Shown piece by piece: positions 23,544 through 31,476 of a stretch of 46,124 nt of DNA. Below the pieces are notes generated by a model, which saw nothing but the letters and a program-made list of their open reading frames with translations, was not told where the DNA came from and made no database searches. Numbering within the stretch: the stretch's first letter is position 1; the number at the start of each line of letters is the position of its first letter. Origin of the DNA: a virus; IMG/VR virus record IMGVR_UViG_3300045993_000634, positions 1-46,124 of that record; one strand, given 5' to 3'. The position numbers and the translations under genes were made by a program.

Positions 23544-23848
23544 GTCGTCACCTTAATCAGCACAAGCGCGCCGCCCGCAATGCCCAGCCAATTCAATATC
23601 CACGGTTGGGCCGGATCAATCCATTGCACGCCAAGCGCCACCACAAAGGCAATCCAGAAACTGAGGCACACGGGACACGTCACCCCATCGGTGAGCCAAT
23701 GCCCTTCGCCAAACCGCCCGATGAAATAGCCACGCATGTGCAGATACAGATGCGCCGGGCCATCCATACGTGTCAGATCGAACGCGAGCCGATAGGTGGC
23801 CAGCATGGCAAGGAACAGAATCAACGGGCTAACCGATTGTGATAGCAC
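23540..23848 (-). CDS. DUF1360-like small membrane protein
   Basis: The GTG at 23848 gives 102 residues with three hydrophobic segments (about 7-22, 58-75, 84-100). The DUF1360 hallmarks are ATYRLAFDLTRMDGP, GHWLTDGVTCPVCLSFW with the CPVC pair, and a final helix. Family members are small inner membrane proteins of unknown role that recur in Gram-positive and phage genomes. Here it closes the glycosyltransferase/methyltransferase cassette and overlaps both neighbours (28 and 4 bases), so it is co-translated with them. Confidence 0.75.
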   Translation of the reverse strand: MLSQSVSPLILFLAMLATYRLAFDLTRMDGPAHLYLHMRGYFIGRFGEGHWLTDGVTCPVCLSFWIAFVVALGVQWIDPAQPWILNWLGIAGGALVLIKVTT

Positions 23849-24423
23849 AGCACGTCCTCAATAAACACAAAGGCGGATGGGTTGGACTCGTAAATCCGCT
23901 GGACAAAGCCGCCATCATCGGCAGGAATGGGCTTGATGCGCTCATCGCCAATCAGATCGCGGCGAATGATGTATTGCGCGGTATCCACGCCTTCGGGGCG
24001 GAGTGTCTCAGCGGTTGGGATCAGCGTGCGACCATCGGCGCGATCTTGCGCTACCACGAACGCTTGTTTATCAGGATGTTCTGCCATCAGTTCGTGCAGG
24101 CGCTCGGCAAACTGTGGGTGACAGAGATTGTCATCGTCCAGTGTCCAGACCCAGCCATCAGAGATAAAATCAATGGCCGCACTGCGTTGGGGGTGTCCCC
24201 ATGCGCCGGGTGTGGGTGCGTGGTGAAACCAGATCGTGATCCGGTTGCCATACTCGGCCAAGATATTTCGCACCGATTCCGGGAACGGTTGCGGCACAAG
24301 ATCAATCACGATCCACCAATGCAGATCGAACTGCACATAGCAATCACTGAGACTTATCCACGACAGCGCCAGATTCTCAAGGCGCGTCGCTGGCGTGATG
24401 ACATGCAGCTTCTCTTCAGACAT
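23821..24423 (-). CDS. GT-A-type glycosyltransferase-like protein
   Basis: The ATG at 24423 overlaps the upstream stop by eight bases; longer in-frame extensions upstream are shadow-like. The 200-residue product begins with HVITPATRLENLALSWISL, a nucleotide-sugar-binding first strand and helix. It continues with HWWIVIDLV and a VWTLDDDNLCHPQF segment whose DDD fits the metal-binding DxD motif (about residues 93-95). DRADGRTLIP and DDGGFVQR follow. It looks like a compact family 2 or 43-like transferase, soluble and cytoplasmic. Donor and acceptor unknown. Confidence 0.68.
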   Translation of the reverse strand: MSEEKLHVITPATRLENLALSWISLSDCYVQFDLHWWIVIDLVPQPFPESVRNILAEYGNRITIWFHHAPTPGAWGHPQRSAAIDFISDGWVWTLDDDNLCHPQFAERLHELMAEHPDKQAFVVAQDRADGRTLIPTAETLRPEGVDTAQYIIRRDLIGDERIKPIPADDGGFVQRIYESNPSAFVFIEDVLCYHNRLAR

Positions 24424-24970
24424 GCACCACTCCAATCCCGCACAATCCCGGCAGTCCGGCGCTAATCTCTTCGGTGGCATAGCCCTGCGTGTTGATTTCG
24501 TGCCACAACTGACTGACGCCATAGCCTTCGCGTGGGTTGATGTCGTGGAAGGCCACGATCCCGCCTGGCCTCGCCATTGCGCCATAGATTGCCCAATCGT
24601 GCGAAACGTCAACGTAGCTATGATCGGCATCGATAAAGACAAAATCATAGGGGCCGAATGCAGCGACCTGCTCAATTATTCGATGATCGCGATTATCACC
24701 AACCAAATAGTGCAAGTCTTGGCCAGCAGCAGCAGCCCAACCCTGAAAGCGTTCGCTGTTGACTTCGTGCGGCGGCATGTCCACACTAACGATGGTGGCA
24801 CCTGGTGCGGTTGATTCAAGAAAGCGCTTGAGGGTTCCGCCGTAATAGGTGCCGACTTCCAGCATCGTGCGCGGCTGCTGTTTGGTATAGATCGCCAGCA
24901 GCGATTCCAGTTCATAGGCGCTCTGAAACGTGGGCGGGTCGTTCTCAATCAGCAGGTCTATCGCACCCAT
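24416..24970 (-). CDS. Class I SAM methyltransferase (Methyltransf_24/CmcI-like)
   Basis: The ATG at 24970 is chosen because the conserved fold follows it directly; the upstream frame overlaps the previous gene. The 184-residue protein reads ELESLLAIYTKQQPRTMLEV and then GTYYGGTLKRFLE, the SAM-binding loop. TIVSVDMPP (acidic ribose-binding Asp) and YDFVFIDADHSYVDVSHDW follow, and then GGIVAFHDI. This is the small sugar- or antibiotic-type methyltransferase pattern. It lies between two other sugar-modification genes with 8- and 13-base overlaps, which suggests O-methylation of a glycan. Confidence 0.8.
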   Translation of the reverse strand: MGAIDLLIENDPPTFQSAYELESLLAIYTKQQPRTMLEVGTYYGGTLKRFLESTAPGATIVSVDMPPHEVNSERFQGWAAAAGQDLHYLVGDNRDHRIIEQVAAFGPYDFVFIDADHSYVDVSHDWAIYGAMARPGGIVAFHDINPREGYGVSQLWHEINTQGYATEEISAGLPGLCGIGVVHV

Positions 24971-25491
24971 ACCATGCCCGTCGCTTTCGTGTACACATCG
25001 GTGCCATTTTGCCGTACCCATTCGGTGGCCTCGGTGTCTTCCGTCCAGCCATCGGCCTGAAGGATCGCCCGCCAATACGCAGGTGGTTGCTCGTTGACGT
25101 GATGATGGCCGGTCTGGCCGGGCACGGCATGAGTCAGAAACAGCACGCGCCCGGATCGGAACGTGGCTAAAAAGTTGGCAATATACTGAGCTTCCACATG
25201 CTCGACGAACTCCACACACCACACCAGGTCGTACGCGGCCAGCATCTCAAATGGGTCGGTGGTGTAATCGTGAATAAACACATCGGGGCGTGCCACATCC
25301 GGATCGCCATCTACCCCAAACGCATCAATGCCCAGACGAGCCGCACAATCGAGCATGCCGCCCGGTCCACAGCCCACATCGAGCATCGTGCGAATGCTGT
25401 AGCGCTGCTGGAGATAGGCCAGAATTGCGCTATCCGTGTGCGTGATGCCGTGGTGTCCGCCGAGATGGGCGGGAGTTATTGCGCTGGCCAT
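24958..25491 (-). CDS. Class I SAM-dependent methyltransferase (Methyltransf_11/23-like)
   Basis: The 177-residue protein has IRTMLDVGCGPGGMLDCAA (motif I, about residues 33-51), then IDAFGVDGDPDV (motif II). YDLVWCVEFVEHVEAQYIANF, the post-motif typical of glycan and small-molecule methyltransferases, comes next. The end (FLTHAVPGQTGHHHVNEQP, then ILQADGWTED) is also typical for methyltransferases in O-antigen and phage sugar clusters. It overlaps its neighbours by 13 and 16 bases. Confidence 0.85.
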   Translation of the reverse strand: MASAITPAHLGGHHGITHTDSAILAYLQQRYSIRTMLDVGCGPGGMLDCAARLGIDAFGVDGDPDVARPDVFIHDYTTDPFEMLAAYDLVWCVEFVEHVEAQYIANFLATFRSGRVLFLTHAVPGQTGHHHVNEQPPAYWRAILQADGWTEDTEATEWVRQNGTDVYTKATGMVWVR

Positions 25492-26117
25492 CCCTGTGCC
25501 CTCCGCTGCTCATACAAGGCTTGATCGCGTTCGGCTTTTGCTCTGCCCTCAACATAGACCGCATCATCAGTTCCGCCAAAATACGGATGGTCGTGAAACA
25601 GCGTGGCCCATGGCGCTTTGGCGTACACGCCATCTTGGATCGCCCGCTGACACAACTCGGTATCGCCAAACGCATGATCGTACCAAACAGGCCAGCCGCC
25701 ATAGCGAGCAAGCAGATCGCGATGAATGAGGAAGTGGCAGCTATGGGCACTGGTGTGGTGGCCATCGTTGAAGCCAAGCAAGCCTAGTCCATCGCCAAAC
25801 CGTCGTGCATACGCCTCTACGCCACGTTGCAGCCACTGATGGCCGGGGATCAGATCGTTCGCCAGATTGCAGATCAGTGGGCTATCGATCAGGGTTGTAA
25901 TACGGGTCAGTGCCTGCCAATAGGTGAGGCGGTCGGTCTCTGCGCCATGCACGCGCACGGTAGGATCGAATACGCCAACAAACGGCTGCATCTCGCGGGT
26001 CGCACCAATCAGGTGCAAGCGCCAATCAACATCGCCCGCCTGACTCAGCAAGCGCTGGACGTTGGTAATCGTCTGATCGACGCGCCCACGGCATGGCATG
26101 ATGGCAGCAACCTGCAT
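25476..26117 (-). CDS. Family 2-like glycosyltransferase
   Basis: The 213-residue protein begins AAIMPCRGRVDQTITNVQRL, a GT-A first strand with the PxRxR turn. It then has LICNLANDLIPG (acidic ND near residue 87 in the DxD position), LGLLGFNDGHH and FLIHRDLLARYGGWP. FGDTELCQRAIQDG, the GT2 acceptor/base loop, follows. It lacks membrane segments. Its ATG shares a base with the stop of the transferase upstream (TGATG), so the two GT proteins are translated in step and may form one complex. Confidence 0.75.
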   Translation of the reverse strand: MQVAAIMPCRGRVDQTITNVQRLLSQAGDVDWRLHLIGATREMQPFVGVFDPTVRVHGAETDRLTYWQALTRITTLIDSPLICNLANDLIPGHQWLQRGVEAYARRFGDGLGLLGFNDGHHTSAHSCHFLIHRDLLARYGGWPVWYDHAFGDTELCQRAIQDGVYAKAPWATLFHDHPYFGGTDDAVYVEGRAKAERDQALYEQRRAQGWPAQ

Positions 26118-27133
26118 CAGCGTGCCCCTACCAGTGCGCCAACGTCCGAAGCGACTAGGCTTAGATCGGCGCTTACATCAAGCACCACTGGTGGTGGCAC
26201 AAATGGGCCGCCAAGCGGGATCGGACGCCACGCCGCGCCGTTGCCGGATTGAAACGAGAGCAGCCACGGCACATCGACATTGGCATAATCGGGTGGCACA
26301 TCGACCAAACGACCTTGCCCGCCTTTATACGTTTGCCCGGTATACGGGCTGCGCACCGTGAACCCGCCCTGCTGCGCCCCGACGTATTGCAGCCGGATCG
26401 CGCCGTTTTCGAGCGGCAACCCTGGCAAGGCCTGTACCATCTGCTGTGCGGCAAACGCGGGAGCGGGATCACGCCCTCCACAACATGCCATATCGATCCT
26501 CCCATCTTTATTGGCGTAACGCGACGTGACGGCGGCCATGCGCGCAATGTTTTCGTCGTGATTGCTGAGGAAGCGACTCATCCTATCGCCCTCGCCCAGC
26601 CGATAGACTAAGGCCGGAGCCGGGATACGTGCGCCACAGTAGCCACGAATGGCCATGCGGAGCCACAGTGTCCAATCTTCCCAGGCATCAATGGCTTCAT
26701 CAAAGCCACCTACATCGCGGATAACAGCGGTTGGGGCAAAGGCAGTGATCACATGTTGGTTGTAGCTCGCCATACGAGTCTGGCTATATTCTTGGCTACT
26801 GCTGATGCCATGCTCGCCATTGGTATGGATCACATAGTTATCGCAGTAGACATAGGTTTGTTGGGTGCCCGCATAGCCTCGGATATAGGTTTCCAAGGCT
26901 TGCGGGATGAGATAGTCATCAGCATCCAAGAACACGGTAAAGATCCCACGTGCCTTGGCAATGCCCTGATTGCGACAGACCGCCGGGCCGCGCTTGTCGG
27001 TGTCGAATACGGTGATATGCTCCCACCAATGGCGCGGGATGGTTTGCCATTCCAGGCTCGCCCGCGCCGTCCGCACATGGCGGTGGTGACGCGGGCCAAC
27101 CGGAGTGATGACTGAAATAAACGGCTGCTCCAT
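26117..27133 (-). CDS. Family 2 glycosyltransferase with a C-terminal beta domain
   Basis: The ATG at 27133 with GGAG nine bases upstream is preferred to a TTG at 27148. The 338-residue protein starts FISVITPVGPRHHRHVRTA. It has VCRNQGIAKARGIFTVFLDADD with the DxD-type DADD at 70-73, and AWEDWTLWLRMA near 147 with the catalytic ED. Residues about 225-338 form a second domain (IRLQYVGAQQGGFTVRSPYT, then VDVPPDYANVDVPWLLSF), a beta-rich module common in phage head and neck proteins. The gene directly follows the major capsid gene with only 15 bases between stop and start. The fusion hints at a transferase that docks on a virion protein. Confidence 0.82.
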   Translation of the reverse strand: MEQPFISVITPVGPRHHRHVRTARASLEWQTIPRHWWEHITVFDTDKRGPAVCRNQGIAKARGIFTVFLDADDYLIPQALETYIRGYAGTQQTYVYCDNYVIHTNGEHGISSSQEYSQTRMASYNQHVITAFAPTAVIRDVGGFDEAIDAWEDWTLWLRMAIRGYCGARIPAPALVYRLGEGDRMSRFLSNHDENIARMAAVTSRYANKDGRIDMACCGGRDPAPAFAAQQMVQALPGLPLENGAIRLQYVGAQQGGFTVRSPYTGQTYKGGQGRLVDVPPDYANVDVPWLLSFQSGNGAAWRPIPLGGPFVPPPVVLDVSADLSLVASDVGALVGAR

Positions 27134-27148
27134 ACGGAACGACTCCAA

Positions 27149-28594
27149 CTAGCTCGGGCTGCTGTAGGTCGTCTGGCCAGTGAACGAATAATTCCCACCG
27201 TCCAGGTTGTAGGCGTTACCCGGGAATGGCGACCGCTCGTTGTAGCGCTTCTGGTAGCGCGCATCATTGAATTTCGCGGCCAAGAATGGCGCGCGGACGA
27301 TCAGGCGCGGACGTGTCCACAGGCTGGTGACGAAACAGCCGTAGGTCGGTGACTCGTTCAGGATCAGGTAGCGACCGTCGTTACTGACTTGGCCATAGCT
27401 CTGGATCTTGGCGTCGTTGATAATGCTCTGGGCCGCGCCGGGAGCACGATAATCGAAGTTCTCGATATAGGTGATCTGGCCATTCGTGTCACTGAACGCC
27501 GGGCTGCTCATCGGGATCAGGTAGAAGTCGGACTCATTGAGTCCGCCGCCTGCGGTGACGTTGTTGATGAAGGTTTCTGAGAGGCAGTCATCCAACAGCA
27601 CCGGGATCTTCTTGCCATCAATCAACAGGTACTGGCCGTTGCGCATATCAACGACATCCTGAGCCATCGCAGAGCCGTCAAGCACAACCTGCGTATTCGT
27701 GCTGCCGGGGGTGTGACAGCGATACGTGCGGTAGGTGCATGGCCAGAGTTGGGTCAGCGCCCGGAACAGCCCACGCTTCATCACAAATGCCCACTCAACT
27801 GGCCCCAAGAACATCCGTTCAGCGGTGTAGTTGAGCAGGTCGTAGGTTTCAACAATCGTGGCCACCGTAGTTTCTGCGTCGGTGGCGACGTTCACGCCTG
27901 CCAAGTTATTGACAATCAGGCTATCGGCGGCAGGGCATGCCGTGTGGGTGATGACATCGGCATAGCCGGTTTGAATAATCCGATCCAACCCGTTGTACTC
28001 GATATAGCCCGATGAGTTTGGCGTGTTGGCGGGATTACCCGTAAACACCAGCCCGCAATAGTCGCGGTTGATCGCGTTGACCAACTCCAGCACGGCCTTG
28101 GCCCACTTTGATTTGAACATCTGCTCAGGGCTAACGGGGAGCGGCTTGGCAACTTCGGCAAACGGATTGCCGATCAATTGCAGATCGACGCTTTCGCCGC
28201 GATTGACATACTGGCCCGCATCTTGCAAGCGGATCACTTGGCTGCTCATGGTCATCTGGCCAAATGGCCATGCCTGTTGACACAGCTTAAAGTTCCCCGG
28301 CGTGCGGCCCGGCGTACAACCTGCGGTTGGTTCGGTGCCACTGGAGGCGGTCTGACCCGTCAGGATACCAAAGATCGGGTTGGTGTAGACCCCGGTGCGA
28401 ACATGGCCACGGCGATACAACTCCCCAAGCAAGCCCGGCAGCGGCTGTACCATGGCGTTCACGATGCCGCGCTCTAACCCTGGCGTGTTGAACAGACCAA
28501 GCGGCCCGTGCGGCGGGGTAACGAGTGGCGTTGTCGGGCTAGCCTTATACGCCGCTTCCAACATTTCGATACGGGCGATCAGTTGTGGATCCAT
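27149..28594 (-). CDS. Major capsid protein
   Basis: The 481-residue protein starts behind TAGGAGTAATC. It follows the protease-scaffold gene and has the usual HK97-like pattern. A helical N-terminal arm precedes SPEQMFKSKWAKAVLELVNA, an LVFTGNPANT loop, TAERMFLGPVEWAFVMKRG and DVVDMRNGQYLLIDGKK. The IPVLLDD and AQSIINDAK segments come next, and WTRPRLIVRAPFLAAKF near the end. Residues 28-40 (PHGPLGLFNTPGL) recur almost unchanged at residues 9-21 of the protease-scaffold. The sugar-modification cassette begins immediately downstream. Confidence 0.86.
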   Translation of the reverse strand: MDPQLIARIEMLEAAYKASPTTPLVTPPHGPLGLFNTPGLERGIVNAMVQPLPGLLGELYRRGHVRTGVYTNPIFGILTGQTASSGTEPTAGCTPGRTPGNFKLCQQAWPFGQMTMSSQVIRLQDAGQYVNRGESVDLQLIGNPFAEVAKPLPVSPEQMFKSKWAKAVLELVNAINRDYCGLVFTGNPANTPNSSGYIEYNGLDRIIQTGYADVITHTACPAADSLIVNNLAGVNVATDAETTVATIVETYDLLNYTAERMFLGPVEWAFVMKRGLFRALTQLWPCTYRTYRCHTPGSTNTQVVLDGSAMAQDVVDMRNGQYLLIDGKKIPVLLDDCLSETFINNVTAGGGLNESDFYLIPMSSPAFSDTNGQITYIENFDYRAPGAAQSIINDAKIQSYGQVSNDGRYLILNESPTYGCFVTSLWTRPRLIVRAPFLAAKFNDARYQKRYNERSPFPGNAYNLDGGNYSFTGQTTYSSPS

Positions 28595-28654
28595 GATTAC
28601 TCCTAATGCGTGTGATTGCCCGCGCTATCCTCTCATAGCCAAGGCCCAAACGAA

Positions 28655-30787
28655 TTACAGACCGTTGCGGGTGAACAATTGATTCATATCGGGTGCCATC
28701 TCGATCAAGGCATCTTCGGCGGGATTGCCCGTCGATGGACGGCGGGCGAGTTGTTTGCGGCGGGCTTCGAGGTCGTCAACGGAAATAGCGCGGGCATCCT
28801 CCTGACCATCGAGCGATGGGCGATAGGGGCGCGGGTTGGGATCGGTGAGCGCCTTGAGTTGCTTTTGCAGTTCGGCGATCTGATTCTGGATCGTCGCCTC
28901 TTTCTGCTTGCGCTCATACCCCATCGCCGCCATCTTCTGATCCATTTCCGTCAACGTTCCGCCCGCCTCCTGAATGACTTCGCGGAAGATGGCTTTCAGG
29001 TCGTCAACGGTCAGATCCCCAACGAACTGCGCTTCAATGGCTGGCTCGCCCTCAGCGGCCTCATCCATGCCGCCATTCGCAGCATCTTCGGCCATGTCTT
29101 CTGGTGTGCCAGCAACGAGGGTGGCCGCAATCGGCGGCTCCGCTTTCAGCGCCACGAACTGCCCGTTCTGAATGATCCCCGGCGTGCCATCGGGCATCGT
29201 GTACACGGTTGGCGCTTCCTTGAATGCGACCTGCTGGCTATCGGCCTGCTTCTCGGCAGCGGTCAGATTGCTCGCCAGCCGCGCAATGGTGGCGTCGTCG
29301 GCTCCCGTCTCAGCTTTCAGCGCCGCCAACTTCTTGGCTAACTCTTTTTCGTCCATGGATCGTTGCTCCTTCACGGCAAAGCCGGTGAAATAGTTACTTG
29401 CCCGCCCAAATCGCGTTGGAACGGGGCTACGCTCAAAAATCAACATATCGGTAAACGTCCCATCGGACTCGCGCCAGTTGGGAGCGTAATAGAATCCGGG
29501 CGACATCTCCAGGCTATCGGCTTTGAGCGCCAATGCTTGCCCAAGGGCGTCGTCGTAGAACGTGCCACTCTCCACCAACGTGCGGCCAATCACGGCGGCA
29601 TAGTCGCACATGCCAAGGTCTAGTCCCGGCCCCCACGGGCGTTGGGCGTCTTCGGGCGTGGGCGTGCCAACGTGCCACCAGCGCAGCGGGCCGTATTGCT
29701 TCGTTATCCGCATGCGGTCTGCGGCTTTGGTGAGGGCAGCCACGCTCAAGATCTCGCCGTCGCGATCTCGGAATGCGGTGGTGGTGCGGCTAATCCAGCG
29801 CAGTCTGCCGTTGGCAGCTTTGAAGATCGTCAGAGCTTTGGTTGCGCGTGCTAATCGGCGCGCTTCGCTATCCGCTCTGCGTTGATCGGCAGCAGCGCGG
29901 CGCGTAGTGCGATCTGCCTGTGTTGCCTGGCTCTTCTTCAGATCGTCGCCTGCCTTGCCGATACTGTCTACGGCGTTGCGGTAGTTGCCGCTATTGATGG
30001 CCTGAATAGCCGCTCGCCCGCCGGTGGTGAGGCGTGGCGGTGTGCCTTCGACTAAGCCCATATTGGTGAGTTCTTTTGCAGTCGTACTATCCAGCGTGCC
30101 GCCATCCGCAAACGCCGCGAAGCGATCAAAGCCCGTAGGAGACAGGCCTTCATCGTTGTTCATCATTTGGGTACGCATGTTCGTGCGCGCCGTGGCAAGC
30201 TGCGCGGCCTTGCCAGGCTTGGCTGGCACTGGTTTAGGGGTTGGCTTGGGCGTGGCCTGTCGTGGCGTTGGGGTGCGCTCTGGCTTGGGTTGCGGTGTGC
30301 GTGCCTGTTGTTCCGTCGCACGTTTCGCCCGATCCGCCTGCCGCTCCTGCTCACGCGTGGCGCGATCTGCTTGCCGTTCGGTTTCGCGTTGGGCGCGAGT
30401 GGCGAGCCGCTCCTGTTCGCGCTTGGCGGCAGTGGCTTTCGGATCGGCTTTGGGTGCTACCGGCTTCTTGGCGTTAGTCTTGCCTGCTTTGGGCTTGGCA
30501 GGTTTCTTGGGTGCGAATCCCGGCGCTTGCGGGCGTGCATCACCTTTTGGCGCAGCATCACACGGCCCGTACTTGCCATGCACATTACACAGGTTGCCAC
30601 GAATGCGCGTAATGCCCGGCGCGATCTTCTCACCTGGTGCGCCGGTTGCCTTGAATGCGTAGGTGTAATCAGCCTTGCGCCGCGTCGCCCACTTGCGACC
30701 TTTGCCGCGTCGTTTGGGCGTGCCGAGTCCGGGCGTGTTCAGCAAACCGTTTGGGCCGTGGGGGCTGATTGTGAGTGGTTCGCTCAT
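28655..30787 (-). CDS. Prohead protease-scaffold fusion
   Basis: The 710-residue protein should cut and shape the capsid. Residues 9-21 (PHGPNGLLNTPGL) repeat a capsid peptide. Residues about 35-80 form a small cysteine-containing domain, and 85-215 are a Lys/Ala/Pro- and Arg/Glu-rich stretch with repeated REQERQADRA units. Residues about 218-290 form a small helical domain. About 320-490 is the protease: WISRTTTAFRDRDGEIL, GPLRWWHVG, LGMCDYAAVIGR, then LEMSPGFYY and FERSPVPTRFGRASNYF. The C-terminal 200 residues are an acidic, Ala/Glu-rich scaffold ending in charged helices. The H of WWHVG and the S of the LEMSPG turn are the best nucleophile/base candidates. Confidence 0.8.
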   Translation of the reverse strand: MSEPLTISPHGPNGLLNTPGLGTPKRRGKGRKWATRRKADYTYAFKATGAPGEKIAPGITRIRGNLCNVHGKYGPCDAAPKGDARPQAPGFAPKKPAKPKAGKTNAKKPVAPKADPKATAAKREQERLATRAQRETERQADRATREQERQADRAKRATEQQARTPQPKPERTPTPRQATPKPTPKPVPAKPGKAAQLATARTNMRTQMMNNDEGLSPTGFDRFAAFADGGTLDSTTAKELTNMGLVEGTPPRLTTGGRAAIQAINSGNYRNAVDSIGKAGDDLKKSQATQADRTTRRAAADQRRADSEARRLARATKALTIFKAANGRLRWISRTTTAFRDRDGEILSVAALTKAADRMRITKQYGPLRWWHVGTPTPEDAQRPWGPGLDLGMCDYAAVIGRTLVESGTFYDDALGQALALKADSLEMSPGFYYAPNWRESDGTFTDMLIFERSPVPTRFGRASNYFTGFAVKEQRSMDEKELAKKLAALKAETGADDATIARLASNLTAAEKQADSQQVAFKEAPTVYTMPDGTPGIIQNGQFVALKAEPPIAATLVAGTPEDMAEDAANGGMDEAAEGEPAIEAQFVGDLTVDDLKAIFREVIQEAGGTLTEMDQKMAAMGYERKQKEATIQNQIAELQKQLKALTDPNPRPYRPSLDGQEDARAISVDDLEARRKQLARRPSTGNPAEDALIEMAPDMNQLFTRNGL

Positions 30788-30798
30788 AGATCACAAAA

Positions 30799-30836
30799 CG
30801 GGGCGCAATCCCTCTTGGTAGAGAGAAAGCGCCCCG
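30799..30836 (-). terminator. Hairpin terminator candidate before the protease gene
   Basis: Read on the minus strand, CGGGGCGC (30836-30829) and GCGCCCCG (30806-30799) pair over 22 bases and TTTTGT follows. It would end or attenuate transcription between the upstream head genes and the protease-scaffold. TTGACA on the minus strand at 30885-30880 may start a fresh transcript; no good -10 is seen at the right distance. Confidence 0.5.
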
Positions 30837-30862
30837 ATACTCCGAGACGATATGTATTACTG

Positions 30863-31003
30863 CTATTCTATACGATCTGTCAATTGACCGCTACTACTGC
30901 GTGGCGTCCAGCCATAGGCTTCGAGCAATGCAGCATCAATGGCTTTTAACACCATAATCAGGGCACTCCGCAGATGGAGCAAAGTTGTTTTGTTGAGTAC
31001 CAT
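30863..31003 (-). CDS. Small 46-residue late peptide
   Basis: The ATG (31003-31001) overlaps the stop of the upstream gene (TAATG). The peptide is helical (KTTLLHLRSALIMVLKAIDA, then LLEAYGWTPR) with a polar end. No family is recognised. Stop-start coupling is the only support, and the frame is followed by the terminator-like hairpin. Confidence 0.45.
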   Translation of the reverse strand: MVLNKTTLLHLRSALIMVLKAIDAALLEAYGWTPRSSSGQLTDRIE

Positions 31004-31476
31004 TAGCTCATCTCCGCATCAATGGCTCGCTGCATCTGCTTGGCGAAATGATCTTGACTCTTCTTAGCAGCAGCCGCATCCCACTTGCGCGCCTCGGTGC
31101 CGGGATGGTTGACCTGCTTGGCGAATGCCGATCCGGTACCTTTCGCTCCGCTACTACTGCCAAGCACGCCGCGTTGCGTTTTCGCCTGAAAGCCACTCCC
31201 GCGAAACGCCAACACCTTCCCCGGTTTAGCCCGAATGATATGCGGCTTGGTGCCGACATTCAGCATATTCCACACGGCATGCCGCGTCGTAATCGTGCGC
31301 CGCGATGGGTTGGGGCTGGCAATGTCGAACGTGGCTTTGTCGGCCCACGTCTCTACCGTTGCGGCTAAGTCGCTCTCCACGCGCTTGGCCTCGGCGTCCA
31401 TGCCGTTGGTGATGGCACGCGCCAGCTTCTGCGGATTCAGCAGCAGCGAGGGCGGAGCCTTGATCTGCTTCATCAT
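31003..31476 (-). CDS. HK97 gp10-like head-tail protein
   Basis: The 157-residue protein has features of the gp10-like/neck family: a helical start (NPQKLARAITNGMDAEAKRV), then AVWNMLNVGTKPHIIRAKPG with the GTKPHxI signature, a strand VLAFRGSG, and VNHPGTEARKWDAAAAKK. The family forms part of the head-tail joint or tail completion ring. It is placed between portal and protease rather than after the capsid gene, which is unusual. It is coupled to its neighbours by ATGA and TAATG. Confidence 0.76.
   Translation of the reverse strand: MMKQIKAPPSLLLNPQKLARAITNGMDAEAKRVESDLAATVETWADKATFDIASPNPSRRTITTRHAVWNMLNVGTKPHIIRAKPGKVLAFRGSGFQAKTQRGVLGSSSGAKGTGSAFAKQVNHPGTEARKWDAAAAKKSQDHFAKQMQRAIDAEMS

Noticed and set aside
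24424-25222. N-terminal extensions of the two late methyltransferase and glycosyltransferase frames
   Set aside because: They overlap upstream genes fully and have low-complexity Arg/Ser-rich sequence; internal ATG starts give the known folds.
28446-28463. Partial match to the ACCATGGT palindrome inside the capsid gene
   Set aside because: Only the CCATGG core and one arm fit, and the site is in coding sequence with no promoter nearby; chance is likely.
30024-30949. Long plus-strand open frames opposite the protease-scaffold gene
   Set aside because: They are antisense shadows of the Lys/Ala/Arg-rich scaffold region, with Arg/Leu/Ala-biased composition and no ribosome sites.
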